Shown here: positions 17,690 to 26,085 of the stretch, piece by piece
How the letters are laid out: the number at the start of each line of letters is the position of its first letter
How positions within the stretch are numbered: position 1 is the stretch's first letter
Notes under the pieces: model-generated
What the model saw: the letters and a program-made list of their open reading frames with translations, nothing else
What the model was told of the DNA's origin: nothing
The model's database searches: none
Origin: JBMOGA01 sp049318625
GTDB lineage: Bacteria; Pseudomonadota; Alphaproteobacteria; Rhizobiales; Hyphomicrobiaceae
NCBI GenBank assembly: GCA_049318625.1
Contig: JBMOGA010000004.1
Location: forward strand, 1-64,000
Direction: 5' to 3'
DNA length: 64,000 bases
Program-made: the position numbers and the translations under genes

Positions 17690-19122
17690 AGCGGCGCCGG
17701 CTTCGGAACGGGAATGTCATCATAGGTGAACGCACCGACGAGATCGGTGAGCGGCACCGGATGCAGCGGCGGCCGCGCGGTCCAGCAGCCGGCCGCCTCG
17801 CGCGAGCCGAGCCGCAGCGCCGCCAGATCGCCGACGACATCGCCGCACATGCGGCCCTGGCACGGACCCATGCCGCACCGGGTGAAATGCTTGAGCTGAT
17901 TGACGTCGCGCGCGCCGGCATCGAACGCCGCCTCGATCTCGCCGCGCGTCACGTCCTCGCAGCGGCAGACGACGGTGTCGGCCGCGATTGCGCCGACCAA
18001 ACGCGCGGGCGGCGCCATCAGTCCGGCGACCGCATCCGAGAAGGTCGCCAGCGACCCCGCCTCCCGCAGCAGCGGAGCGGCGGCGGCATTGGCGCCTTCG
18101 GCCGTCAGGGCACCGGCATCGCGCGCGGCGGCGAGTCCCGCCAGCCGTCCGGCGACCACCGCCGGCAGGGCACCGCGAACCCCGCTGCCGTCACCGGCCA
18201 CGTAAAGGCCGGGCACACTCGCGCGGCCGAGCGCGTCGCGATCGGGCACGAAGCCGCCGCGACGCCGATCGTAGCTGTGCGCCGCGCCGAGCAGCCGCGC
18301 GATCTCGGAACCCGGCACCAGCCCGTGGCCGACAACCAAGGCGTCGATGTCGTCGATCACCCGCTCAGCGGTGTCCGGCCCCGTGCCGTCTGCCGGCACT
18401 GGCCCGATCACCACCCGCTGCACCCGGTCGGCCCCCTCGGCGCGGACAACGGTGCTTGAGCTGAACATCGGCACGCCCGCGCCCCACAGCGACAGCATCC
18501 AGCCGGCACCCTGGCGCAACAGGCGCGGCCGGGTGGCCAGCGCCGGCAGCGCGCGCAACCAGTCGGACCGCGACGCGAGATCGACGACCGCCACCACCGT
18601 TCCTCCGGCGGCGACGATCTTGGCCGCGACCGCCACCAGCAACGGGCCACATCCGGCGACGACGACGCGCCGCCCCGGCAGCATGCCTTGCGATTTCATC
18701 AGCACGGTCGCGCCGGCGAGCCCGATTACACCCGGTAGCGTCCACCCCGGAAAAGGCACGACCCGTTCGTGGGCACCGGTCGCCGCGACGAGGCGCGGCG
18801 CCATGTAGCTGGCGGCCCCGTCGGACCCGATGACGTCGACCCGAAACCCGGCCGTCACCGACCACACCTTCGCGCCCGGCCGGAACCGCACGGTCGAGGC
18901 CGCCAGATCCGCCCGCAGTGCCAAACCGGCGTCATAGTCGCCGTCCTGTTTGGCGGCAGGAACCCCGAGACCTGCAGCTGGCGCACGCCAGACCTGCCCG
19001 CCGGCCGCAGGTGCACTGTCGAAAAGCAGCACGTCGAGACCCGAGGCCGCTGCCGAAACCGCGGCCGACGTGCCGGCCGGCCCCGCTCCGACGACGATGA
19101 GGTCCGCGCTCTTGGCCGTCAA
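17686..19122 (-). CDS. FAD/NAD(P)-binding subunit with BFD-like [2Fe-2S] domain (HcnB/OoxA/SoxA-like)
   Basis: 478-residue pyridine-nucleotide-disulfide-type flavoprotein. The first Rossmann motif is IVVGAGPAGTSAAVSA near residue 10 and a second dinucleotide site lies near 150-180 (VVVAGCGPLL). The C-terminus carries a BFD-like [2Fe-2S] site with four cysteines in VCRCEDV and CGMGPCQGRMC. I chose the TTG at 19122 because it overlaps the TGA of the upstream gene (TTGA) and leads straight into the Rossmann strand. Extensions to 19209 overlap the upstream gene heavily. The protein probably forms a complex with the DAO subunit and passes electrons through the small [2Fe-2S] protein to quinone. 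Confidence 0.88.
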   Translation of the reverse strand: MTAKSADLIVVGAGPAGTSAAVSAAASGLDVLLFDSAPAAGGQVWRAPAAGLGVPAAKQDGDYDAGLALRADLAASTVRFRPGAKVWSVTAGFRVDVIGSDGAASYMAPRLVAATGAHERVVPFPGWTLPGVIGLAGATVLMKSQGMLPGRRVVVAGCGPLLVAVAAKIVAAGGTVVAVVDLASRSDWLRALPALATRPRLLRQGAGWMLSLWGAGVPMFSSSTVVRAEGADRVQRVVIGPVPADGTGPDTAERVIDDIDALVVGHGLVPGSEIARLLGAAHSYDRRRGGFVPDRDALGRASVPGLYVAGDGSGVRGALPAVVAGRLAGLAAARDAGALTAEGANAAAAPLLREAGSLATFSDAVAGLMAPPARLVGAIAADTVVCRCEDVTRGEIEAAFDAGARDVNQLKHFTRCGMGPCQGRMCGDVVGDLAALRLGSREAAGCWTARPPLHPVPLTDLVGAFTYDDIPVPKPAPL

Positions 19123-19412
19123 AGCGACCCCCGCAGCGACACGCGCATGCCGTCCCGCACCACCACCTGACAGGCCTGCTGCAGCCGCCCGTCGATGAGA
19201 ATCGCGCACTCCTGGCAGGCACCCATCAGGCAGAAGGCGCCGCGTGGCCCGCCGCGCCGCGGGCTGTCGCGCAAGCGCAAATGCCCGGCCGCCATCAGTG
19301 CCGCAACCAGCATCTCGCCGGTATGGGCCGCCACCGGCTGGCCATCCACGATGACGGACACCAGAGCTCCCCGGCCGAACCCGTCGATACGAACTGCTTC
19401 AAGTTCGGGCAA
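19119..19412 (-). CDS. Small [2Fe-2S] ferredoxin-like subunit of the flavin dehydrogenase
   Basis: 97-residue beta-grasp [2Fe-2S] protein. The cysteine cluster is CLMGACQECAILIDG followed by QQAC, giving four Cys as in HcnA and the small subunit of opine or hydroxyproline dehydrogenases. It has no signal peptide. It is the first gene of a minus-strand operon with two flavoprotein subunits and a DapA-family lyase, all overlapping by 1-4 bases. The upstream 107 bases are shared with the divergent ABC transporter and must contain both promoters. Confidence 0.87.
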   Translation of the reverse strand: MPELEAVRIDGFGRGALVSVIVDGQPVAAHTGEMLVAALMAAGHLRLRDSPRRGGPRGAFCLMGACQECAILIDGRLQQACQVVVRDGMRVSLRGSL

Positions 19413-19519
19413 ACTGTGCCTCTCTGCAGCACTTTACTTGAACGATTTTTCTAGGAACACTCGAACATCGTTGCAAAGTCCCGCCATCGTCGCGGGGCAA
19501 GCGTCCCGAGGGAGATCCT
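19413..19519. promoter_or_regulatory. Divergent promoter region between dehydrogenase operon and ABC transporter
   Basis: 107 bases, locally A/T-richer around 19435-19465, separate the two divergent operons. The transporter side ends in GAGGGAGA (19509-19514), a good Shine-Dalgarno for the ATG at 19520. The shared region suggests co-regulation of uptake and oxidation of one substrate. I could not define clear operator repeats. Confidence 0.4.
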
Positions 19520-20332
19520 ATGCTGAAAACCTTGATATCGGCCACTGTCGCCGCTGCGGTTGCCGTCGCCGGACTAGCCGGCGCGGCCGTGGCGCGGCCG
19601 CTCGAAGAAATCATCAAGTCGGGCACGCTGCGGGTCGGCGTCAACCCGACCCTGCCGCCGCTCGCCAAGTTCGACGATAAGAACCAGATCGTCGGCTTCG
19701 ACGTCGACTACGCAACCGAAATCGCCAAGACCCTCGGCGTCAAGCTGGAGGTTGTTCAGGTCGGCTCGCCGGATCGCATACCGTTCGTGGCCTCGGGCAA
19801 AATCGACTTCGTCATGGGCGCCATGACGCGCAACCCCGAACGCGCGAAGGTCATCGACTTCACCATGCCGGTCCATACCGAAGTCTTCGGCATCCTGACG
19901 ACCGAAGCCAAGCCCTACAAGGACTGGAAGGAGCTGGACAGCGAAAGCGTAACGCTCGTGCAGGTCCGCGGCACGACGCCGATCAAGTTCATCGCCGACA
20001 ATCTGCCGAAGGCCAAAGTCACCCAGCTCGACAACTATCCCGATGCCGTCCGCGCCCTGGCCCAGGGCCGCGGCGACGCCATGCTCGATGTCGTCGACTT
20101 CGTCGGCGAGCACATGAACAAGCACAAGGACGTGAAGTGGAAGATCCTGACCGAGAAGCCGGTGGACGTGTATTACTGCGCGCTCGGTGTCGCCAAGGGA
20201 TCGACCGGCCTCAAGGACTGGTTGAACGTGGCGATCTTCGAACTCGCCCGGCGCGGCAAGACCGACGCGATGTGGGAGAAGTGGTTCGGCATCAAGATGC
20301 TGTACCCGACCGGCGTCGGCCCGGGCTTCTGA
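19520..20332 (+). CDS. Polar amino acid ABC transporter, periplasmic binding protein
   Basis: 270 residues with a Sec signal peptide (about 1-26, ending AAVARP) and a family 3 solute-binding fold. Characteristic stretches are SGTLRVGVNPTLPPLA, GFDVDYATEIAKTLG and VMGAMTRNPERAKVIDFT. It delivers an amino acid or related compound to the two permeases and ATPase encoded directly downstream. The divergent amino/imino acid dehydrogenase operon makes a D-amino, imino or opine-type ligand plausible, but ligand class cannot be read from sequence. Confidence 0.93.
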   Translation: MLKTLISATVAAAVAVAGLAGAAVARPLEEIIKSGTLRVGVNPTLPPLAKFDDKNQIVGFDVDYATEIAKTLGVKLEVVQVGSPDRIPFVASGKIDFVMGAMTRNPERAKVIDFTMPVHTEVFGILTTEAKPYKDWKELDSESVTLVQVRGTTPIKFIADNLPKAKVTQLDNYPDAVRALAQGRGDAMLDVVDFVGEHMNKHKDVKWKILTEKPVDVYYCALGVAKGSTGLKDWLNVAIFELARRGKTDAMWEKWFGIKMLYPTGVGPGF

Positions 20333-20415
20333 GTACCGACGTCTGACCTGCCTGCTATCGGACCGACGAGGGCCGCTCACCGTGGAGCGGTCCTCTTCCA
20401 TCAACGCGGACCGAC

Positions 20416-21090
20416 ATGAGCTACACACTCCAGTACGGGCAGGTCTGGCCCCACGTCCCGTTTCTGCTGGCGGGCGCGCTTCTGTCCCTGCAGATCGCGT
20501 TCCTGGCGTTCTGCGGCGGGCTGCTGATCGGCACACTCGGCGCGGCGGGCAAGGCCTTCGGCGGTCCCGCCCTGCGGCGCGGCATCGACGCCTACGTCGT
20601 GTTCTTCACCAACACGCCGCAGCTCGTGCAGATCTATTTCCTTTATTTCGCCCTGCCCGATGCCGGCATTCTGCTGTCGTCCTACGCCGCCGTTCTGATC
20701 GGCATGACTCTCAATGCGGGCGCCTACCTCACCGAGATCCAGCGCGCCGGCTTCGAGAGCGTGCGCCAGACCGAGATGGAGGCGGCCGAGACGCTCGGAT
20801 TCTCGCGCACACAGCAGATCCGCTACGTGATCCTGCCACACGTCGCCCGCGTCCTCTTCCCGCCGCTCTCCAACCAGTACATCCTGATGACGCTCGGCAC
20901 CTCGATGGCCGCCATCTTCGGCGTGGAAGAGTTGACCGGACGCGCCTTCAATCTCAATGCGCAGACGTTCCGCTCGATCGAGGTCTTCTCGGTCACGGCG
21001 CTGCTCTACATCGTCATAACGTTCGTCGCGACGGCCACGCTGGCGGTGATGGGCCGCGTGCTGTTCCGGGCCCGCATGAGGATCATCTGA
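20416..21090 (+). CDS. Polar amino acid ABC transporter permease (HisM/GlnP family)
   Basis: 224-residue inner-membrane permease with about five TM helices. The EAA loop that contacts the ATPase reads AAETLGFSRTQQIRYVILP at about residues 125-145. The stop is followed after one base by the ATG of a second permease, so the two probably form a heterodimer. It lies 83 bases downstream of the binding-protein gene in the same operon. Confidence 0.93.
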   Translation: MSYTLQYGQVWPHVPFLLAGALLSLQIAFLAFCGGLLIGTLGAAGKAFGGPALRRGIDAYVVFFTNTPQLVQIYFLYFALPDAGILLSSYAAVLIGMTLNAGAYLTEIQRAGFESVRQTEMEAAETLGFSRTQQIRYVILPHVARVLFPPLSNQYILMTLGTSMAAIFGVEELTGRAFNLNAQTFRSIEVFSVTALLYIVITFVATATLAVMGRVLFRARMRII

Positions 21091-21091
21091 G

Positions 21092-21781
21092 ATGATCCAG
21101 AGGCTCATCGAGGAAGCACCGGCATTCTTCGGCTACTACAATATGGTGTTTCTCGGGCAGGCCATGCTGGCGACGCTCGCGCTGTCGGCCATCGGCTCGT
21201 TGACCGGCCTCGCCGCCGGGCTGGCGCTCGCGCTGGTCCGCCTGCCGACCGGACCGCTGTGGTGGCCGCTTCAGGCCGCGGCAATCGTCTTCACCGAACT
21301 GTTCCGCCGCGTGCCGTTCCTGGTCACGCTGATGCTGGTCTTCTTCGCGTCCCAGCTTTCGGGCTTCAACCTGCCGCTGTTCTCGGTCGCCTGCATCGCG
21401 GTTTTCCTGATCGCCACGGCGTACCTCGGCGAGATCATCCGCGCGGGCTTCGACTCGGTGCACCGCAACCAGTGGGATGCCGCAGCGGCCATGAACTTCT
21501 CGCTGCTGCAGACCGTGCGCTATGTGATCCTGCCTCAGGCGTGGCGCATCATCCTGCCGCCCGCCTTCGGCTTCTTCGTGTTGTTCATCAAGGACACCGC
21601 GCTGGCCTCGCAGATCGGCGTCATCGAGCTGACCTATGCGGGCAAAGTGCTCAACAACAAGGGCTTCTCGGCAGCCCTCGTGTTCGGCACCATGCTCGTG
21701 CTCTACTTCATCATCTCCTACCCGTTGACGCGGCTCGGCGCGCGTCTGGAGCAGCGACTTGCCAAATCTCGACATCGTTGA
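21092..21781 (+). CDS. Polar amino acid ABC transporter permease (HisQ/GlnP family)
   Basis: 229-residue permease paralogous to the preceding one. Its EAA loop is AAAMNFSLLQTVRYVILPQA, where the usual LG is replaced by MN. The C-terminus ends in arginine-rich RLEQRLAKSRHR and overlaps the start of the ATPase gene by 23 bases. It completes the membrane part of the transporter. Confidence 0.93.
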   Translation: MIQRLIEEAPAFFGYYNMVFLGQAMLATLALSAIGSLTGLAAGLALALVRLPTGPLWWPLQAAAIVFTELFRRVPFLVTLMLVFFASQLSGFNLPLFSVACIAVFLIATAYLGEIIRAGFDSVHRNQWDAAAAMNFSLLQTVRYVILPQAWRIILPPAFGFFVLFIKDTALASQIGVIELTYAGKVLNNKGFSAALVFGTMLVLYFIISYPLTRLGARLEQRLAKSRHR

Positions 21782-22496
21782 CCTCAAGGCGGCCTATGGC
21801 GCCACCACGGTTCTGGACGGCATCACGCTGTCGGTGGGATCGGGCGAGGTGCTGGGCCTGATCGGTCCATCGGGCTCCGGCAAGAGCACGATCCTGCGCG
21901 TTCTCGTCGGCTTGTTGAAGCCGTCGGCCGGCCGCATCGCACTGGACGGCGAGGACGTCCGCTACACCGACTCCGCGCACGTCAAACGCATGCGCAACCG
22001 TGTCGCCATCGTGTTCCAGCAATACAATCTGTTCCAGAACATGACGGTGCTCGAGAACGTCACGATCGCGCCGCTCAAGATCCGCGGCCGGCCCCGCGCC
22101 GAAGTGGAGGCCGACGCGCGCACGCTGCTGCAGAAGGTCGGTCTCGGCGACAAGCTCAAGTCCTATCCCGACGAGCTGTCGGGCGGCCAGCAGCAGCGTG
22201 TTGCCATTGCCAGGGCATTGGCGCTGAAACCCGAGATCCTGCTTCTCGACGAGGTGACGGCCGCGCTCGATCCCGAGCTGGTGTCGGAAGTTCTCGACAG
22301 CATTCGCGTACTCGCGCGGGAGGGCATGACGATGATGATCGTCAGCCACGAGATGGGTTTCATTCGCGAGGTCTCGAGCCGCGTGGCCTTCATGGCCAAC
22401 GGCAAGGTTGTGGAAATCGGGCCGCCGGCCCAGGTGTTCGACGCCCCGCGCGAGGCGCGCACGCGCGACTTCGTCTCGAAAATCCTCCGTCATTGA
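21759..22496 (+). CDS. Polar amino acid ABC transporter ATPase (GlnQ/HisP family)
   Basis: 245-residue ATPase with Walker A GPSGSGKST, signature LSGGQQQRVAIARALA, Walker B EILLLDEVTAALD and the switch histidine in MIVSHEMGF. The start used is a TTG at 21759 inside the preceding gene (MPNLDIVDLKAAYG). There is no ATG before the conserved N-terminal strand, so the TTG or a nearby codon must be used. It energises uptake by the two permeases upstream. Confidence 0.92.
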   Translation: MPNLDIVDLKAAYGATTVLDGITLSVGSGEVLGLIGPSGSGKSTILRVLVGLLKPSAGRIALDGEDVRYTDSAHVKRMRNRVAIVFQQYNLFQNMTVLENVTIAPLKIRGRPRAEVEADARTLLQKVGLGDKLKSYPDELSGGQQQRVAIARALALKPEILLLDEVTAALDPELVSEVLDSIRVLAREGMTMMIVSHEMGFIREVSSRVAFMANGKVVEIGPPAQVFDAPREARTRDFVSKILRH

Positions 22497-22506
22497 AAGG
22501 TCGCCC

Positions 22507-23412
22507 ATGCGTCCCGGTTCCGAGTTGCTGGTCGGTGCCATCGATGGCCACGTCCATGCCTGCCCCCACCTCAACGGGCGCAGCGTCACCGTGTTCGAGG
22601 CTGTCCGCAATGCCGCCGCCGCCGGTATGCGCGCGATCGGGCTGATGGACAATTTCTGCAATTCGTCCGGCTACGCTGCACTGGCCATGCGCGAACTGGG
22701 CCACCTCGGGGTCGAGGTATTCGGTGGCCTCGTCATGGAGCCACCGGCCGGCGGCGTATCGGCGGAAGCGGTCCGCATCGCGCTCGGCTATGGCTACGGG
22801 GCCGGCACCGGTGCCCGCTTCATCTCGCTGCCGACCCACCACACCCGCAACATCGCGCGCCAGGAACGCCGCTCGCCGGTCTACATCGACGCCTGCCTGG
22901 AAATACCCGAGCGCGGCGACCTGCCCGGTGACCTGCCCGAGATCCTCGACCTCGTGGCGGCCCACGACGCCGTGCTCAACACCGGCCATCTCTCGGGCCC
23001 GGAGTCCATCCGCCTCGTCGAGATCGCCCGCGGCCGGGGCATCCGCCGCATCCTCGTGCCGTCGTCCTATTTCACGCCGGACGAGGTGCGCGCGCTGGCC
23101 GGCCTCGGCGCCATGACGGAGCATTCCTTTTTCTTCGCCACCCACGCGACGCAGGCGGGACTGACCCACGTGGATGCCCAGGCCCACACCGTGCCCCCGG
23201 TCTCCGCCCCCCGCATGGTGGAGCTGATCAAGGCCGCCGGCCCCGAGAGCTGCATCGTCTCGAGTGACTGTGGCGTATTCCTGCTGCCGCCGCCCGACGA
23301 GGGACTCCGCGAGTTCCTGTTGCTGCTGGAAAGCTGCGGCGTGGCGCGCGCCGATCTCGTGCGCATGGTCGCGACCAATCCGGCTGCGCTGTTCAAGATC
23401 GGCCCGTCGTGA
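22507..23412 (+). CDS. DUF6282-like amidohydrolase-fold protein
   Basis: 301-residue protein with a metal-hydrolase look: AIDGHVHACPHLNGR at the N-terminus supplies an HxH pair (His17, His19), and SSDCGVFLLPPPDEG near the C-terminus supplies an Asp and Cys. It matches my recollection of the DUF6282 group, a distant branch of the amidohydrolase superfamily with no assigned reaction. The ATG at 22507 follows an AAAGG and sits 11 bases after the transporter ATPase, so it is part of the uptake operon and probably acts on the imported compound or a derivative. It converges on the thioesterase gene with a 19-base gap. Confidence 0.75.
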   Translation: MRPGSELLVGAIDGHVHACPHLNGRSVTVFEAVRNAAAAGMRAIGLMDNFCNSSGYAALAMRELGHLGVEVFGGLVMEPPAGGVSAEAVRIALGYGYGAGTGARFISLPTHHTRNIARQERRSPVYIDACLEIPERGDLPGDLPEILDLVAAHDAVLNTGHLSGPESIRLVEIARGRGIRRILVPSSYFTPDEVRALAGLGAMTEHSFFFATHATQAGLTHVDAQAHTVPPVSAPRMVELIKAAGPESCIVSSDCGVFLLPPPDEGLREFLLLLESCGVARADLVRMVATNPAALFKIGPS

Positions 23413-23431
23413 CGGACACGCCGGTGCATCC

Positions 23432-23902
23432 TCAGCCTTGAGACGTCATCAGCTGTCGGAGCCGGTCGGCGAGAGCCCCCGGCATGGCGGTCACCAGGCC
23501 CGTGCTGGTATCGCGGCAAACGCTGCGGCTCATGGCCGTCGCCGCACAGCCCCTGTCGTCGAACAGCCCATAGCCGAGCGCGAACGACGAGCGGCCGACG
23601 TGGAGTGGCGCCAGTTCGACCTCGAGCGACATCGGATAACTCAACGACCGCAGATAGCGGACGGTCACCTCGCCGATCGGCCACGACAGCGTCCCCGCCA
23701 ATCCCAGCTCGGCCTGCAAGTGCCGGCGGAACGCCAGCCGGCACTCCTCGAAATAGGCCAGATAGCGCGCGTGATTGACGTGATTGTTCGGATCGAGGTC
23801 CGAGAACCGCACTGAGGTCGCAATCCGGAAACGCGCTGGCGCCGGCGTTTCGAAGGCACCGAGATCATCGCTGCGTCGGGCGGGTTCCGATGTTGCCGTC
23901 AT
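23432..23902 (-). CDS. Hot-dog-fold acyl-CoA thioesterase (4HBT family)
   Basis: 156-residue protein with the 4-hydroxybenzoyl-CoA thioesterase signature VRFSDLDPNNHVNHARYLAYFEE at about residues 30-53, including the catalytic Asp region. It probably hydrolyses an acyl-CoA. The ATG at 23902 overlaps the stop of the upstream LysR gene (ATGA), giving a two-gene transcript. Longer in-frame starts would overlap the regulator and are not supported. Confidence 0.85.
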   Translation of the reverse strand: MTATSEPARRSDDLGAFETPAPARFRIATSVRFSDLDPNNHVNHARYLAYFEECRLAFRRHLQAELGLAGTLSWPIGEVTVRYLRSLSYPMSLEVELAPLHVGRSSFALGYGLFDDRGCAATAMSRSVCRDTSTGLVTAMPGALADRLRQLMTSQG

Positions 23903-24837
23903 GATGTCCTGCCGTCCTTCCGCTTGGTCATCGCCAAGTCCCGCGCGGTCTCGATCAATTGGCGGCGCAGCCACACGCCGCCCGAATCCGAGGCATGCCG
24001 CCGATGCCAGTACAGCGACCACGTGAACGACGTATCCGGAAACGGCGGGTCCATCAGCACGATCCCACCATCGCGCAGGAATCGCCGGGCGATGCTGTAC
24101 GGCATGATCGCCACCAGATCCGACCGCGCAACGATCTCCGGCACGGCCAGCCAGTGCGGCAGGGTCATCGCCACCCGGCGCTTGTGGCCGAGCTTCGCCA
24201 GTTGCCGGTCGGCGAACCGGTCGTCGATCGGCGATTGCGCGATCTTCACCTGCGGCAGCGACAGCAACCCTTCGATGGTGCGCATCCGGCGCCGTGCCGG
24301 ATGATCGCGCCGGGCCGCCACCACGATGCGATCGTCGAACAGTGCGGCCGTGTCGATCGACTTCGGAAACTTGAGGGCGGTGCTGACCGCCAGTTCGATC
24401 GTGTTGCGCTCGAGTGCGTCGAGCGTCGCCTCCGGACCGAGGTGTGCGATCTCCAGGCGGACGTGGGGTGCCGACACCCCGAAGCGCGCCGCGACCGCCG
24501 GCAACAGCAGAACCGACAGCAGATCCGACATTCGCAACTGGAAGGTCCGCGGGCTCGTAGCCGCGTCGAACCGCGCCGGCTCAGAAACCAGCCGCTCGAC
24601 GTCGCGCAGGATGCGCCGGATATCAGGCTCGAGTTCGCGGGCCCGCGCGGTCGAAACCATGGCGCCGCCGTGCTTCACCAGCAGTTCGTCGCCGAACAGC
24701 TGCCGCAACCGCGCCAGCGCGGCGCTCATACCGGGCTGACCGATGCCCACCACCTTGGCCGCCCGCGTCACGTGGCGCGCGCTCATCAACGCCTCGAACG
24801 CGATCAGAAGGTTGAGATCGACGCGCCGCAGGTTCAT
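23899..24837 (-). CDS. LysR-family transcriptional regulator (NodD/SyrM-like subgroup)
   Basis: 312-residue LysR regulator with an N-terminal winged HTH starting MNLRRVDLNLLIAFEALM and HVTRAAKVVGIGQPGMSAAL, followed by an effector-binding domain. The ATG at 24837 is the usual LysR start; a TTG at 24858 would add seven residues. It is co-transcribed with the downstream thioesterase. Its target may be that gene pair or the neighbouring transporter and CoA-transferase genes. The inducer is unknown. Confidence 0.9.
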   Translation of the reverse strand: MNLRRVDLNLLIAFEALMSARHVTRAAKVVGIGQPGMSAALARLRQLFGDELLVKHGGAMVSTARARELEPDIRRILRDVERLVSEPARFDAATSPRTFQLRMSDLLSVLLLPAVAARFGVSAPHVRLEIAHLGPEATLDALERNTIELAVSTALKFPKSIDTAALFDDRIVVAARRDHPARRRMRTIEGLLSLPQVKIAQSPIDDRFADRQLAKLGHKRRVAMTLPHWLAVPEIVARSDLVAIMPYSIARRFLRDGGIVLMDPPFPDTSFTWSLYWHRRHASDSGGVWLRRQLIETARDLAMTKRKDGRTS

Positions 24838-24890
24838 GGCACCGGGCGCCGACGGCAAGTCTCGAGCATCCCCATCCGGCGTCTCCCGTC

Positions 24891-26078
24891 TCAGATCGCG
24901 CCTTCGGCGCGCAGCTCGTCGATCTCACCGGCCGACAGGCCGAGAACGGATTTCAGCACCTCGGTGGTATGCTGCCCGAGCGTCGGCGGGGCCTCGTAGG
25001 TGTCGAGCGGCGTGCCGCTGAGGCGCACCGCGCTCTTGATGCCCTTGACCGTGCCGGCCGTGGCATGGGCCATGTCGGCGATCATCCCCCGGTCGCGCAG
25101 GACATCGCTGTCGCAGACCTCGCCCACGGTCCGGATCGCGCCGCACGGGATGCCCTGCCGATCCAGCAGTTCCAGCCAGGCGTCGCGCGTGCGCCCGGCG
25201 ATGATGGCCTTGACCGCCGGCACCAGCGCATCGCGATGGCGCACCCGGTCGGCGGCCTTCGCGAACCGGTCATCGCCGGCGAGATCAGGGCGCTCGACCG
25301 CCGCGCAGAACCGCCTCCAGAGTTCGTCGTTGGCGATGCCGAGATTGATCCACCCGTCGGCCGCCTCGAACGTCTCGTAGGGCACGATCGTCGGATGCTC
25401 GTTGCCCCGTCGCCGCGGCGAGGTCCCGGTCGCGAAATAGATGCTCGCGGTGAAGGTCAGCAGCGCCGCGACGGCATCGAACATCGCCACGTGCACATGC
25501 TGGCCGGTGCCGGTCTTCTGGCGCGTCAGCAAGGCGGCCAGAATGCCTTGCGTCGCCGTCAACCCCGACACCAGATCGGCGATCGAAGTTCCGACCTTGT
25601 GCGGCGGCCCATTGCGCGGCCCGGTCAGATCCATGATCCCCGCCTCGCCCTGCACGATGACGTCGTAGCCCGGCCGGTCGCGCGCCGGACCGGCGTCGCC
25701 GAAGCCGGAGATCGACGCATAGATCAGATCCGGTCGGCGCGCCCGGACCGCCTCGTAGCCGAAGCCGAGACGCTCCATGGTGCCGGGACGGAAATTCTCC
25801 ACCAGCACGTCGCAGACCTCGATCAGCCGCCACAGGACGTCCTTCCCGGCCGGCGATTTCAGATCCAGCGTCATGCTCTTCTTGTTGCGGTTGACCGACA
25901 GGAAGTAGGCGGCCTGATCGCCTTGATAGGGCGGCGCGAACGCCCGCGTGTCGTCGCCCTCCCCGGGCCGCTCGATCTTGATGACCTCGGCCCCGAGATC
26001 ACCCAGCTGCATCGTGCAATAAGGGCCGGACACCACCCGGGTTAGATCCAGAACCCGAACACCATCGAGCGGGCGCAT
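24891..26078 (-). CDS. Family III CoA-transferase (CaiB/BaiF)
   Basis: 395-residue enzyme beginning with the classic MRPLDGVRVLDLTRVVSGP. The probable catalytic Asp is in SIADLVSG (formyl-CoA transferase Asp169 region). These enzymes move CoA between carboxylic acids. The start at 26078 is 8-13 bases after a GAGGTGAG and follows the HAD gene by 7 bases, so the two are co-transcribed. The donor and acceptor cannot be assigned. A paralogue is encoded at 61587-62816. Confidence 0.92.
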   Translation of the reverse strand: MRPLDGVRVLDLTRVVSGPYCTMQLGDLGAEVIKIERPGEGDDTRAFAPPYQGDQAAYFLSVNRNKKSMTLDLKSPAGKDVLWRLIEVCDVLVENFRPGTMERLGFGYEAVRARRPDLIYASISGFGDAGPARDRPGYDVIVQGEAGIMDLTGPRNGPPHKVGTSIADLVSGLTATQGILAALLTRQKTGTGQHVHVAMFDAVAALLTFTASIYFATGTSPRRRGNEHPTIVPYETFEAADGWINLGIANDELWRRFCAAVERPDLAGDDRFAKAADRVRHRDALVPAVKAIIAGRTRDAWLELLDRQGIPCGAIRTVGEVCDSDVLRDRGMIADMAHATAGTVKGIKSAVRLSGTPLDTYEAPPTLGQHTTEVLKSVLGLSAGEIDELRAEGAI

Positions 26079-26085
26079 GCTCACC

